A stretch of DNA of 64,000 nt from Parelaphostrongylus tenuis (lineage: Eukaryota; Nematoda; Chromadorea; Rhabditida; Metastrongylidae): NCBI GenBank assembly GCA_019055375.1, contig JAHQIW010000304.1, forward strand, positions 1 through 64,000, written 5' to 3'. A program made the translations under genes and the position numbers. A model generated the notes under the pieces. It was not told where the DNA came from and did no database searches. It saw nothing but the letters and a program-made list of their open reading frames with translations. Shown here piece by piece: positions 13,701-23,196 of the stretch; position 1 is the stretch's first letter; every line of letters begins with the position of its first letter.

Positions 13701-16527
13701 CACCGCCTTGGTGCCTGAGGAAGACACATGAAATTCTTTTATTCTCTCCTGTGTTCACCTTTATGATGGTTTAGCTCGGTTTCAAGATGAACGGTAGTAC
13801 AATTCATACCGATGATTGCATTATGCTCATCATGATCTACTGGAAATCTGTATAGATATACGGACAAAATGACGGAAGTGGTTTTTCAGATCATGGGAGG
13901 AAATGAGACGGTAGAGTTCAAATAAATTCTCGAGGAGATAAGAGCTACAAAAAACACAAAAATAGTTTGCGAAAATGCTTTAAGCCTTCTTGAAGTGTAT
14001 ACGTCAGTGATTTTACGTACATTTTCGCAATATCACCTACCTCATCAAAGCCACACGCACTACTACCACTAGTCACCTTTAGTGATAATGGGGACGAGAA
14101 ACGTGTTTCGCTCAAAACCTACGTGGAGACTGTAGCTTTCACCACTTTTTCCAATCGATGGCTTACGGTCATTATAAAGCATGCAAACATTGCAGGCAAT
14201 GTCCACATGCTTGATAACAGCCGTAAGCCGTCGACTGAAAAAGTGGTGAAAGCTGTAACTTCACCGAGACACGATTCCCCGCCCCTATTATCTGTAGGAG
14301 TGACTAGTGAGGCGTGTGGCTCTGATGAGGCGGGCGATCCTGCCGGAACGCACGTAAGTCACCGACTTACCAATCCGAAAGAGCTCAAGATATTTTCGCA
14401 GACTATATCGAATTTTGCAGCGAGATTTATTAAACACAAGAATTTCACTAAATTGATTTTATAAGATGCTGCATAGCTGCTGTCGTAAATCATTGAGACA
14501 GATGGGTATTTTGTAATTGTTACCTGAGCCATCTTGTCATGGTGGGTGCTCCAGCCCCTACACTAAGAGTAGGCGACGACGAACGAGTTAAACATCACTG
14601 CCGTCAAGTGAAAACCACTAGATCGGAAGTGTTGTAAACTCGATAACAATCATGAGATATATTGAAATGTGAGCGCGGTCTTAAGGAAACACTCGAAACG
14701 AACGGTACTGAGTAAACAGTAGTGTTGCGAAAAAAAGTTGGAAAGCGCACTTTTGTGGGACAGAATGATCTTCTTTGTGTCTAGCAATAAAAATTTCTGG
14801 CGAGAATGACAAATGTAAAAGCGAAAAGACGACACAAAAATAGATAAAACAACTTTACACACTTTTCAGGAAAATTTTCTCATACATATAGCTGGTGGAA
14901 AGTTCGCACGATAATACAAATCTAACTTTCAATAAAAAAAACTAACTTTCTTAAAGACTCGACGTTCATTTTCTCAGTCTGTTCGGCTTCCTTCAGACGA
15001 GTGGCCTGAGTCTTCGCGTCGACAGAGTTTGCAGCAACGGTTTTACCTCCCATCCTTGCCATAGCCCATGATTTAGTTTTTGCCAAAAGTTCTGATCGCG
15101 ATCCTCGTGTAGGCTCCTATTATAATGAACACACTGGAAATCAAGCCAAGAATTCTTATGCAACAAGACAATAACCCAGAGCGACTTCTCAAAAGGCAAT
15201 TTAACATAGACGCTACCTTATAGCCTTTCATTTTACGACGATCCCTCTTCACTTCGTTCTCTTCATCGCTTATAGGTTCGTCTTCTTCTTCTGGTTTATC
15301 GAAATCGGAATCGACTTCGTCCACATCGGAGTGAACGGGAGACTCAAACACATCATCTGCATCATCCTACACATAAGATATTTACTTTCTTATCCTTTAC
15401 AAACAGAAAACAGACATAAAATCAAGGAGTGCTTTGTCAATCCTTAGGAAATTCACGAATTACATTTAAAAATCAATACAATTCTGTCATCGGTATGCAT
15501 TTTACAACTATCTGAAAAGAGAGGACCTTTTTCGTATATTCTTTTTGACTTTTAGATCAATTGATAGCTTAAATCTAAGCAATTTCAGTACTATAATCTT
15601 CTTTAAAACAGCATTTCAAGAGCGTTGTACCAGCAATGATATTATCACGTTTCACACTCCACGCGCAGCTCTTTCGCTTTTCCTTGAACTTCCAGTGATC
15701 AATCGTTAGCGTGAATCTCGGCGATTTCAACATCGCAATGGATTCTTAAAAGTATTCTTGGAGCGCTGCACGAGCTAACTTGAGGCCAAGCTTCCACAGC
15801 TGCTAAATCTCATGCGCACTGTGTTGCGAAATCCCATCCATACACCCTGGTCGACAAAAAATGCGCGTCGAGTGCGAAACTCAATTTTATTTACGCCGTT
15901 ACAGAGCAATAAAAAGAACTTTTTAGGAAATGAGAGCAGTGTTGCAATCGCCAAGATTTGAGCTATCGAGTGACAACTAAATGCCTGAGCAAAAAGCAAA
16001 ACATGCCTTGTCCTCGAAGGGTTGAGAAATGGACCGCGATAACAAAAAACTACTCAAAATTCGTATGTTAATGCTCCGTGGATCAGCAGTGCACATAGGA
16101 AGCTTAGCAGCAAATGACGATAAAGAGTATTATAACCCTACTACGACGTTAAATAGAGACAAATTGTCGATAGAAATGGAAAAAGAATTATGAGGATAAA
16201 AAAGGAACCTCGTTGAAACCTCCGTCATATACGCTCTTATAAAAATCATCTTCTTGATTAGTTGACTGTATAAGGAGAGACATTTTATTACCGGCATTTG
16301 AACGTTTAGCACGTGCATTCACCATCAATTCGATCTACAAGTGGAACGATGAGATTCTGGATGAAAAGGAAGAAATATTCGATGAAGGGAATCAAAAAAA
16401 AAAAAAGAAAACCAACCTTCGTCTCTTCTTCACTGTTGCTCTCATTCGAACTCTCATCATCCGAAGCACTGCTGTTATCTAAATCACTTCGCCTCTCGTC
16501 AGTGATATTGCTATCACCGCCACTCAT
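1751..16527 (-). CDS. vps-72: YL1/VPS72 family chromatin-remodelling subunit
   Basis: VPS72/YL1 is a subunit of SWR1/SRCAP-type remodellers and chaperones the histone variant H2A.Z in the nucleus. Exons in coding order are 16527-16417, 16334-16209, 15366-15217, 15116-14947, 4987-4858, a tentative 45-nt exon 4274-4230, and 1948-1751; all phases agree, giving about 309 aa. The second exon carries the YL1 N-terminal signature (RAKRSNAGNKM, then EDDFY). The third is acidic with EVDSDFD, as in human YL1. The fifth holds a basic stretch (ERKKKREHGTTRRR). The last encodes the YL1_C domain (ARYRDPVTRLPY, then AFKIIRDRYYKYL). The first, Ser/Glu/Asp-rich exon could be optional, because an in-frame ATG follows in exon two. 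The middle of the protein is less certain and a further exon may be missing there. The intron 14946-4988 is about 10 kb and full of repeats. Confidence 0.85.
5690..6250. mobile_element. foldback element, family FB, inside VPS72 intron
   Basis: Two inverted arms of roughly 230 bp face each other. The left contains GTGTTTCGGCCTTGCAGCC then CTCGTCAGATG; the right contains the reverse complement (CTGACAAGGCTGCAAGACC). The arms share a CATG..GTGGTCCGTTATGG motif at their outer ends. No coding capacity was seen, so this is a non-autonomous palindromic element. Related copies lie at 10.9-11.5 kb and 47.2-47.56 kb. Confidence 0.6.
6765..6825. repeat. degenerate trinucleotide (ATT/ACC) microsatellite
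   Basis: A run of ATT, ATC and ACC triplets with scattered substitutions. A similar diverged tract lies at 59955-60000. Confidence 0.5.
8212..8232. repeat. short TA/CA microsatellite
   Basis: An alternating TA tract interrupted by CA (ATATATATACATATATAT). Confidence 0.6.
9086..9330 (-). mobile_element. diverged SINE-B copy (tRNA-headed)
   Basis: The sequence follows the SINE-B order in reverse: GATCAATAACTGAGGGAT, then the CTTTACAAATGAC block, then AATTTGCCGACCC and the start of the head. It is one of the most diverged of the eleven copies. It lies inside the long VPS72 intron. Confidence 0.5.
10895..11510. mobile_element. foldback element, family FB (second copy)
   Basis: The left arm at about 10905-11125 carries GAGCCATGCAAGTGGTCCG and GCTTCGGCTCTGCAGCCTCG. 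The inverted right arm at about 11275-11500 carries GCGAGGCTGCAAGACCG and a CATGAGGGACCACATGCAT end. A third, partial arm at about 11150-11230 makes this a composite or nested insertion. It lies inside the VPS72 intron. Confidence 0.55.
11573..11901 (-). other. open reading frame of unknown status in VPS72 intron
   Basis: A 101-codon frame is open on the minus strand; its centre reads like protein (FRLKELRRVL, then NERNDDCLWVIHS). A second frame of 72 codons overlaps it. No domain was recognised and no clear splice sites flank it. It lies on the VPS72 strand between exons 4 and 5, but those exons already join in phase, so it is not a VPS72 exon. It may be a nested gene, a transposon remnant or chance. 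Confidence 0.2.
12300..12615 (+). other. acidic reading frame interrupted by stops
   Basis: One frame gives an Asp/Glu/Lys/Asn-rich translation (EIEDEDNKKSNLQMADK and onward) broken by a TAG and then TAA codons. It could be a decayed exon or simply A-rich sequence. No family was recognised. Confidence 0.15.
13985..14385. mobile_element. palindromic element, family DE, with long inverted arms
   Basis: The left arm contains TCATCAAAGCCACACGC and GAAACGTGTTTCGC, then CACCACTTTTTCCAATCGAT. The right arm contains the reverse complements: GTCGACTGAAAAAGTGGTG, a GAGACACGATTCCCC block, and GCGTGTGGCTCTGATGAGG. Arms are about 160 bp. A second copy lies at 16880-17240. No transposase is present. Confidence 0.7.
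15755..16020. repeat. interspersed repeat, family TA-F
   Basis: The segment contains the motifs CAAGATTTGAGCTATCGAGTG and ACAACTAAATGCC, plus the reverse of TTACAGCGYNRTAAAAAG. The same motifs recur at 31.8-32.5, 32.85-33.2, 38.2-38.9, 41.9-42.1, 43.5 and 61.2-61.8 kb. No coding potential was seen. Confidence 0.5.
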
Positions 16528-16879
16528 CTCCGTCCTGAATTAGCACTTACAGGTGTAGCATCTCTGATCGAACATGCATCCCGAAGAAATGGTTGATTCA
16601 GACACACGTTATAGATCATATTCGCTACCATACTCATCGAACCAAACAAGTACACCACTGGCTGCTACCGTAGTACGCATTCACTTCAATGCATGTTTTT
16701 CCTTGTTACTTCTCTTATTGTGTGACCTCCTCACTACACTTCCAGCACGTTCGTATCCGTAAAATCAGATAGAAGACTCAACGTTTTATATTGTAAAACA
16801 TATAAAAACCGTGTCTTGTCGAAAATAGCCAGTGTAATCAACTTTTCCTTTGTTAGGTACAGTTAATCGATAGTTTGGC

Positions 16880-17240
16880 CTCCGAATAGTTTGTGAGAAC
16901 ATCTATAGCCTTTTCGTGGTTGGCACATCAGTGGCTTACGTACGTTTAGACGGTATCGCTCGCTTCATCAGAGCCATACGCCTCACACTGAACCCAACTT
17001 TATAGCAGGGATGGGGAGACGTCTTAGTTAAAGTCTACATTATCACTACCAGCCGTAAGCTATCGACTGGAAAAAGGTGATAAAACAACAGCACGAGCTA
17101 TCAGCACAGTCTCCTCATCCTTTCTATAAAGTAGGGTCCAGTGTCAGGCGTGTGGCTCTGATGAAGCAGGTGATACCGCCAAAACGTACATAAGCCACTG
17201 ACCTACCAGCTTCGAGAAAGCTTTAAACATTCTCATAAAC
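16880..17240. mobile_element. palindromic element, family DE (second copy)
   Basis: The inverted arms match over about 90 bp. Left: GTGGCTTACGTACGTTTAGA, CTTCATCAGAGCCATACGCC, then TTTATAGCAGGGATGGGGAG. Right: CTCCTCATCCTTTCTATAAA, GGCGTGTGGCTCTGATGAAG, then ACGTACATAAGCCAC. It lies upstream of VPS72 and has no open reading frame. Confidence 0.75.
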
Positions 17241-17485
17241 TATACCGAATGTTCATAGCGAGGTTTAAAAACAATAGCTCGGAAGGCAATGTCTTTAAGT
17301 ACTTTTATTTTAGCACGAAAGTGATGAAGTCAAACTGTGCACCACTCGGCCGTCAAATTAGAACTGAAATCCACGGAACACAGACGGTCGCCGTTGAAAA
17401 CTTTGAGTCACACCGCAAAAAAAGGACTCAGCTATCTTCAGTTTATACTGTACTTGTCTAAGTTCTATTCCGGGTCAAACAGTCG

Positions 17486-17775
17486 GATAACGGATAACGA
17501 TAGAGTACTCTGCGCTGATCCTCCATAAAGTTGCGCCATGCATTTACCCTTGATTATTAGCTTCCTTCGAGATGATTTAATGCATATCTGCCCTTACAAT
17601 GACTCGCGGTGGCCGAACGCTGTATTAAGTCAATGTTGCTTATTCTCCTAAACAACTCTGGTACCAATTTACCGACCCCGGAAGGATGACTGGCTCGGTG
17701 AGCCACGAGCGCGAGGTCGAACCATCGACCTTATGTCATGCAGAGCACCTCTAACCACTGCGCCACATGCGCTTA
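17486..17775 (-). mobile_element. SINE-B copy (tRNA-headed)
   Basis: Read in reverse, the head is tRNA-like (GTGGCGCAGTGGTTAGAGG as A box, GGTTCGACCTCGCGC as B box). It is followed by the family body (GGTAAATTGGTACCAGAGTT, then GGGCAGATATGCATTAAATC) and a GATCAGCGCAGAGTAC tail. Confidence 0.75.
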
Positions 17776-17924
17776 ATATCAAATACGCAGAACTGACTAT
17801 GATTACATAGAAAATAGCTGCCAAAAGCATCCTAGATACAATTTCATTAAAAGGCACGGGATAAATAAACGATCCGTTTCGCTGCAAAAGAACTTTTCGT
17901 AAGAGTATTATTAATCATTCAAAA

Positions 17925-18600
17925 GCTTAAATCTCTGGCTAGTGCGCTACGCAGCCGTTTTCCAAAAAGCCTTTTCATAAAGCAATAGCAAAAGGAGAAC
18001 GTCTGCGTTTCATACGCGTATATTGCTTGCAGAACAGATCTCTTCCTTTAGACCATTAGTGATCATTCGTAAGTGTATGATTTAACGATTTCAACACTGC
18101 GTTTATTTTCTAGAAAGACCATTTTTCTGCAATGTAGCAAAGGAAATAAGAGATTGATACACTAGGCGCGCATTTGTTTCCAAGGCAAATCACGGGTTGG
18201 GGTGGCGGGCAAAAAGTGCTGCCCGCGATTTCAACACGGCCATCGATCAATGGCTCTTCGACGAGTCACATAAGAAGTGCGACTTTTGTTGTTCAAGTAG
18301 AACTTGGTTCTTGGCTTTGGAGGAAACTCCATATAGACCGCATGACTCTTATACTGAAAGATTTTCTTTAGACGTTCACGTACTTTTCGTGCTTCCAGCG
18401 AATTGATAGTAGAACTGCGCGACTGACATTAAACATAATCTTATGTTGAATTTTACAGTACTATAAAAGGGTCTTCTTGAAAAACGGCCGCGTAACGCAG
18501 TAATCAGATATTTAAGCTTTCGAATGATTACTAGCACTCTTATAAAAAGTTCTTGTCCAACAAGTGGGATCGTCTCTTCATCCCATGCCGTCTATCAGAG
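17925..18600. repeat. cluster of interspersed repeats
   Basis: TA-F motifs (AAAGCTTAAATCTCTGGCTA and CGAATGATTACTAGCACTC) flank a second repeat at about 18170-18420 containing CGATCAATGGCTCTTCGACG. That second repeat has an inverted relative at about 38345-38620 in an Arp3 intron. Confidence 0.45.
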
Positions 18601-18639
18601 AAAAAACCGCATTCCATGTAGAAATTCCACGCAACTCAT

Positions 18640-19165
18640 GTATCCCGATTTCTACCCCTGATACTAGATAGGAAAGAAAGTTTCCATCGTTTGATAAAAT
18701 ATTTCGATTCATGCATATATTCAGACAACAAACAACAACAACTATTCTTCAAAATACAGGCCATCATTATCCGCCACTTTTTGCCATCGGTCCGCCAGGT
18801 TACGGATCTGATGGAAGTATCACTCCTTCGGCTTTGAATCAAAGAACTCTTGACATACTGCTTCGACTTGATCGAAAGATTCAAATGGCGACCTTCCAAA
18901 AAGTGTTGCATTGATCGGAAAAGGCCGTAATCAGATGAATCAACGTCCGGACTATAGGGTGGATGCGATAGAATCTCAACTCCGTCTAATTCCACTCTGC
19001 CTTGGTCTTTTTGGGTGCGTGTGGTTTTGTGTTGTCTTGCTGAAACAAAGTGCGCTGTCGACGAGCAAGTTCTGGGTAGTTCTCGGTCAACTTGTTATGA
19101 ACTCGGTAGATATAGACAAATTATATATCGATAGATGCGCAAGAAGTAGACCTTTCAAATGATGT
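18640..19165 (-). pseudogene. decayed mariner transposase
   Basis: The 3' part of a mariner-type DDD transposase is recognisable in several frames. In coding order: LTENYPELARRQRTLFQQDN with a following KPHA (catalytic block around the second Asp), then, frameshifted, ILSHPPYSPDVDSSDYGLF (third catalytic region, normally SPDLAPSDY), then in a third frame LADRWQKVADNDGLYFEE near the C terminus. In-frame stops and frameshifts rule out activity. Mariner elements are known from hookworms (bandit in Ancylostoma), but whether this is that element cannot be told here. The N-terminal DNA-binding part was not found next to it. Confidence 0.85.
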
Positions 19166-19269
19166 GAAAATCACACACGATTCATGCAAAAAACGGCATT
19201 CTCATCCGAATGACGGAAATCTCCTTTCCGACCCAATATCTTGACTCTTCATCGCTACTCAGGTAATTC

Positions 19270-19830
19270 CGTTTTATTCGACCGCTTCCAGTGGTGGTTT
19301 GAATTTTCAAATAAACCCTCTGATGTAGAATAATGTGCACGACTTTCGCGTCAGGCGGCACTCGAACCCATATATCAGCCTATCCGGAGACACGTGCTGG
19401 AACCGGTGCACTACCGACATCCGTTTTGCTCACTAGTCTTTCTAAGCTAACGCATCCGTCAGCCACGAGCCGTCAACGGCCTGGTCCAGGTAGCCGAATA
19501 TCAACATTGAACCCAGTCACGCTGATCGATATTGTGCATTGAATGATCAAATTAATTTCGTTCTATTTAACCGCTTCTAGTAGTGGCGTGACTGGATTCA
19601 ATGTCGATAAGCGGCTACCTGAGGCCAGATAGTTGACGTCTGGTTGCTGACACATAGATGCGTTGTAACGCAGAAAGAGTGTTGAGTAAAATGGGCGTCA
19701 GTAGTGTAACGGTGTAGAGCACGCGCTCCCGGGATAGACTGAGATGTGGGTTCGAGTCCGGCTGACGCGAAAGTTTAGCACATCACTCTACATTAAAGGC
19801 TATTTCTGTAGTCGGTCAGAGTATTGAATC
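19270..19830. mobile_element. TLF foldback element with tRNA-like arms
   Basis: The left arm (-) has a tail (reverse of ACCACTGGAAGCGGTCGAAT) and a tRNA-like box at about 19345-19425 (reverse of GGTTCGAGTGCCGCCTGACG). The right arm (+) has the box at 19692-19770 (GTGTAACGGTGTAGAGC as A box, GGGTTCGAGTCCGGCTGACG as B box and 3' half), followed by TAGCACATCACTCTACATT. Between them are further inverted sequences (ACGCATCCGTCAG against CTGACACATAGATGCGT), so the arms are longer than the tRNA-like part. Both boxes would transcribe outward. Confidence 0.7.
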
Positions 19831-20059
19831 GGTGAGGTGTAAACTCCTTCATCCGGTACACTTCCGTGTTGATCATTCAAACTCAGAATTACCTTTAACT
19901 TCATCATGCTTTCATATGGTACAGCTCATAGAATTTCAATACCTCCCAATGTATAAGTGCATCAAAAAATTTCATTTTTATAAGCTGCCATTATCGCTCA
20001 TATTGTCTTTTTCATAGAAACTGTATACAAAGCGATAAATAATTAATCATTCGATAGAC

Positions 20060-20150
20060 AAACAGATAGATTTATATATGTACATATCCATGTGTAGATA
20101 CATACGTATATGTGCACATATACATGCGTACACATACGTATATATAGGCG
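20060..20150. repeat. TATA/CATA microsatellite
   Basis: A tract of TATATGTACATA-type alternation directly precedes a SINE-B copy. Confidence 0.55.
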
Positions 20151-20342
20151 CTCTGTGTCGCACACAAGGTCGACGGTTCGGTCTCGCACTCATGGCTCAG
20201 CAAGCCTTCCATACCTTCAGGATTGGTGAATTGGTGCCAGACTTGTATGGGAAGATAAGCAGCACTGACTCTATCCATCGGCAGGCTGTCGCGAGTTAGT
20301 GTGAAGGCCAGATATGCATTCAAAGGTCTTAAGCGTAGCTAC
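20143..20342 (+). mobile_element. SINE-B copy, plus orientation
   Basis: The head is truncated or diverged (GTCGACGGTTCGGTCTCGCA as B box). It is followed by the family body (TTGGTGAATTGGTGCCAGAC, then GCCAGATATGCATTC). It sits tail to tail with the next copy. Confidence 0.7.
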
Positions 20343-20364
20343 ATGATGGGTAGATATAGGGCAA

Positions 20365-20597
20365 AAGAAGGATAAAGAATAAAGCTCTCGGCGCTGATCC
20401 ATCCGTGATGGATGCACCATGCATTCGCAATTTTTAGCTTCGTTTGAGGTGACTGCATGTAAATTTGGCTTTTGCAATGACTCGCAGTGGCCACTCGCTG
20501 TATTGAGTCAGTGCTTCTTGTCCCCTCAGAAAAGTGTGGTACCAGTTTACCAAACCTAAAAGGATGGAAGGCTCGGTAAGCCTTGAGCGCGAGAACT
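20365..20597 (-). mobile_element. SINE-B copy, minus orientation
   Basis: The reverse complement carries GATCAGCGCCGAGAGC followed by a TTTATTC-type tail, the family body, and the beginning of the head. Together with the preceding copy it forms an inverted pair joined at their 3' tails. Confidence 0.7.
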
Positions 20598-20817
20598 TTC
20601 TACACAAACTATTATACGTATATCACCTGTATCAGCTGTCACCCTGTTGATCATCGAGTGACTCAAGTGGACACTAGCCACACCTCCATTTTTTCCCTAT
20701 CACATGCAAAAATAGCCCAGTGGGTCTTCATCATCCTATACATTCGCGAAGCATCACATCTTTCTTCTAGGCTTTTCGTGAAGAAATCGGACCATCGGGT
20801 TGGAGGTATATGTACAT

Positions 20818-20818
20818 G

Positions 20819-20856
<38 letters not shown>

Positions 20857-20905
20857 TATAACAAATGTATATATATACATATGTATACACGTACACGTAC
20901 ATATT
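20818..20905. repeat. (TA)n microsatellite with TACA interruptions
   Basis: At least 15 uninterrupted TA units are followed by TACATATA and GTATACACGTACAC alternation. All frames here are open only because of the repeat. Confidence 0.9.
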
Positions 20906-21124
20906 TGCACATGTCGCATACATACAAATATGTGCAGACAGATGTACATATATATGGCTACCAGGAAGCTAAGTACTTGTTCGACCCTTTACGCCAACCT
21001 TTTATTCAATCGGTCAACGTTAGTCTTACAAAACTTTAGCTTGGCCTTGTCCACGAGAAGAAGACTTGACTGACCATCACTTGGCGTCATTCACGAAAAA
21101 GACCAAATCTTCAAGCTATGATAC

Positions 21125-21440
21125 TTTATCCTCTTCAGTATTTGTTTTCCACTGTGCGTGTTCCAGTAGTTCTAGTATTGGAATAGTTTTTTCGTCTTTT
21201 TGAACATGGTAGAGTACTGATGAAGCGAGTCTCCTTGCAGTCTGAGGTCAGCCACATTGTGGCGTTCCACGGGATGTTGTTACTGACTGCTGGAGGGAGT
21301 TGGGTGAAGGGCACGGCTTCACGCGCGCAGCGGCGAACATCACAACCGCTCGGCCATAGCGCTCTCCTCCCCCAATCTAAATCTTCAAGCAGCGGTCGAA
21401 GAACACGCAATTTGTTCGAAGGCCTTAGTGGAGGACGCAT
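21125..21440. repeat. interspersed repeat, also at 53.55 and 50.69 kb
   Basis: Shared blocks are TTTTCCACTGTGCGTGTTCC, GTCTCCTTGCA, a GACTGCTGG block, and CATCACAACCGCTCGGCCAT followed by AGCGCTC. A copy at 53555-53800 keeps the same order. A shorter match (ACTGTGCGAATTCCA) is at 50690. The nature of the element is unknown. Confidence 0.5.
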
Positions 21441-21479
21441 TCGAGTTGACGTATCATATGGGGATTCGCACAGCCAGAT

Positions 21480-22260
21480 GTGATGACGGATTGTGCAAAA
21501 ACTATCTACGATTTATCTATCAGGACTCAATGCGCATGTTGGGCAAATCCTGAAAAACTTCAGGGACGAAGAGCCTTGCTGGCAAAGGGAAAGATCGAAT
21601 CGGTGGTGGCTGGCCATGCACGTAGGCCATTCTCTACTGGCAAAGCCGTGTGTTTACCTATTAGTAAAGTCGGATAGTCGTTCGATTTGCACATTATGCC
21701 AACATATCTTTCCAGCGCCAATCTCGAACTCCAAACGCATACGTCTCGCTTTTTTACTGATTCACTCAAGGGGAGCGGTGAGACTGATGCATTCTGATGC
21801 CTGCGAGCCTCATGCCCCCCACCCCCTCCCTCGTCTCCCCTCATCACGCCGGTTCCAGATGGTGCTGGAGGTAAGTTACAGAGACATAGTACCACGCTCT
21901 GAGAGCATATCATCAAGGACCTCTCCTCAAGGTGTACTATGATTTTGTTTACTTGTCAGTGCCTCTTTGCTTTCGTTACTTTTGCTTCTTTGAAGTTAAT
22001 ATTCCATACAAATGGTTTCTCGCCTCGGTTTCCTTGCTGGGAATTGTTCCTGAGTGTCGGACTGGAAATTACAGCGGAATATCAACCCCCAGCAGAGCCA
22101 CCCAAGTTGAGAAGGAGTCTGACTTTCTACCCGGAAAGTCCAGATAAGAGTAACCGTGCGAGAAATGACCTGACCGCCATCTTGGTAGCTTCTAGTCAAG
22201 TGGTAATGTTCTTCTTATTCACACGTGCGGGCTACTGCTCTGATGTGGTGGCGATCTAAG
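21480..22260. other. gene-free stretch with overlapping open frames
   Basis: A 149-codon plus-strand frame (21493-21942) overlaps a 118-codon minus-strand frame, and neither resembles a known family. A GTAAGT site at 21871 looks like a donor, but no matching acceptor could be placed. No gene is called. Confidence 0.25.
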
Positions 22261-22429
22261 GAGGAAGACTCGGGTAGCCTTACCTCGGGATCCGGGGAGA
22301 CAACTGTCAAACTAGCACATTTTCATGGGCTGGGGTTCGCACGAGTCGTGGAGACGGAGAGACCGAGCATCCACGTAAACACTCAAGATATTTTAGACGT
22401 AGAAAAATTACCTTAGTGGCTGCACGTAC

Positions 22430-22800
22430 AATATGAGGGCTAGACATCTCTGACTGCAGGAAACAAAGGAATTTTTGTGAGCAGAACAAACCAAAAAGTC
22501 CAAATACGTCGCGCCATCATCAATTCTACACTACGAAAAGCACTCAAAGCAGCGGAAGATCAATATGAATGCTTGAGAAAATCGATAAAATCAATACCGA
22601 CAACGCCTATCGAAAAAAAAAACCCGGTCAAGCCGACGACATGTGACGAAACAGGAGCCGAGCATCGGCACGCATGCTCCTGTCGAGGCGAGTCCGCTCG
22701 GGCATAGTGCGCTCCAATCGCACTCGCTGACGCGCTCGCAGCACGTTCGCGTCCGACGAAATTTAGCGCTCGGTGTTACGGAAGTCGCTCCAGTGCTCTA
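22430..22800 (+). other. possible helical ORF and GC-rich segment upstream of pabp-2
   Basis: A frame without an ATG reads NQKVQIRRAIINSTLRKALK and continues into a charged stretch before entering GC-rich DNA at 22630-22770. That DNA contains CGCACTCGCTGACGCGCTCG and similar runs. It could be an upstream exon, a gag-like transposon remnant or chance. The GC-rich part resembles a segment at 51480-51560. Confidence 0.2.
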
Positions 22801-23196
22801 CAAACTATTAATGATTTATGGGTGTTTTTTTGCTTTATAATCAATATTCCGATACTCTTCGCATTTGGTCGTTTCTCGGAATTTTTCCGTCGTCTTTCCT
22901 GGCGACCTGTTTGGGCGGGAAACTGCCGTTTTCAAAACGCGCTTGTCCGATCCACCATCGATCGACTCTGGATGAATCTACTCCTTTCGCATCGTTTTTG
23001 TGGAGATCCGAGTGATCTCGGGACGGTTTTTGATCTACGATCGATAGGATTCCTTATCTTTGCTAGGCTTGCTTCATCCCCTTCGTCATATATCCGTAGA
23101 AGCCGTTCTCGTCGCGTTTTTGAATGTGTCAGACGAAATCAATCGATAAAAGTGTTAAAGATTTAGGTCGTAGTTATTTCGGAGTCTTAGACGATA

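Noticed and set aside
20583..21073. Several long Tyr/Ile/His/Val frames on both strands
   Set aside because: They are translations of the (TA)n and TACA microsatellite.
21493..21942. 149-codon plus-strand frame
   Set aside because: It starts at an ATG but has no motif, overlaps open minus-strand frames, and adjoins a known repeat.
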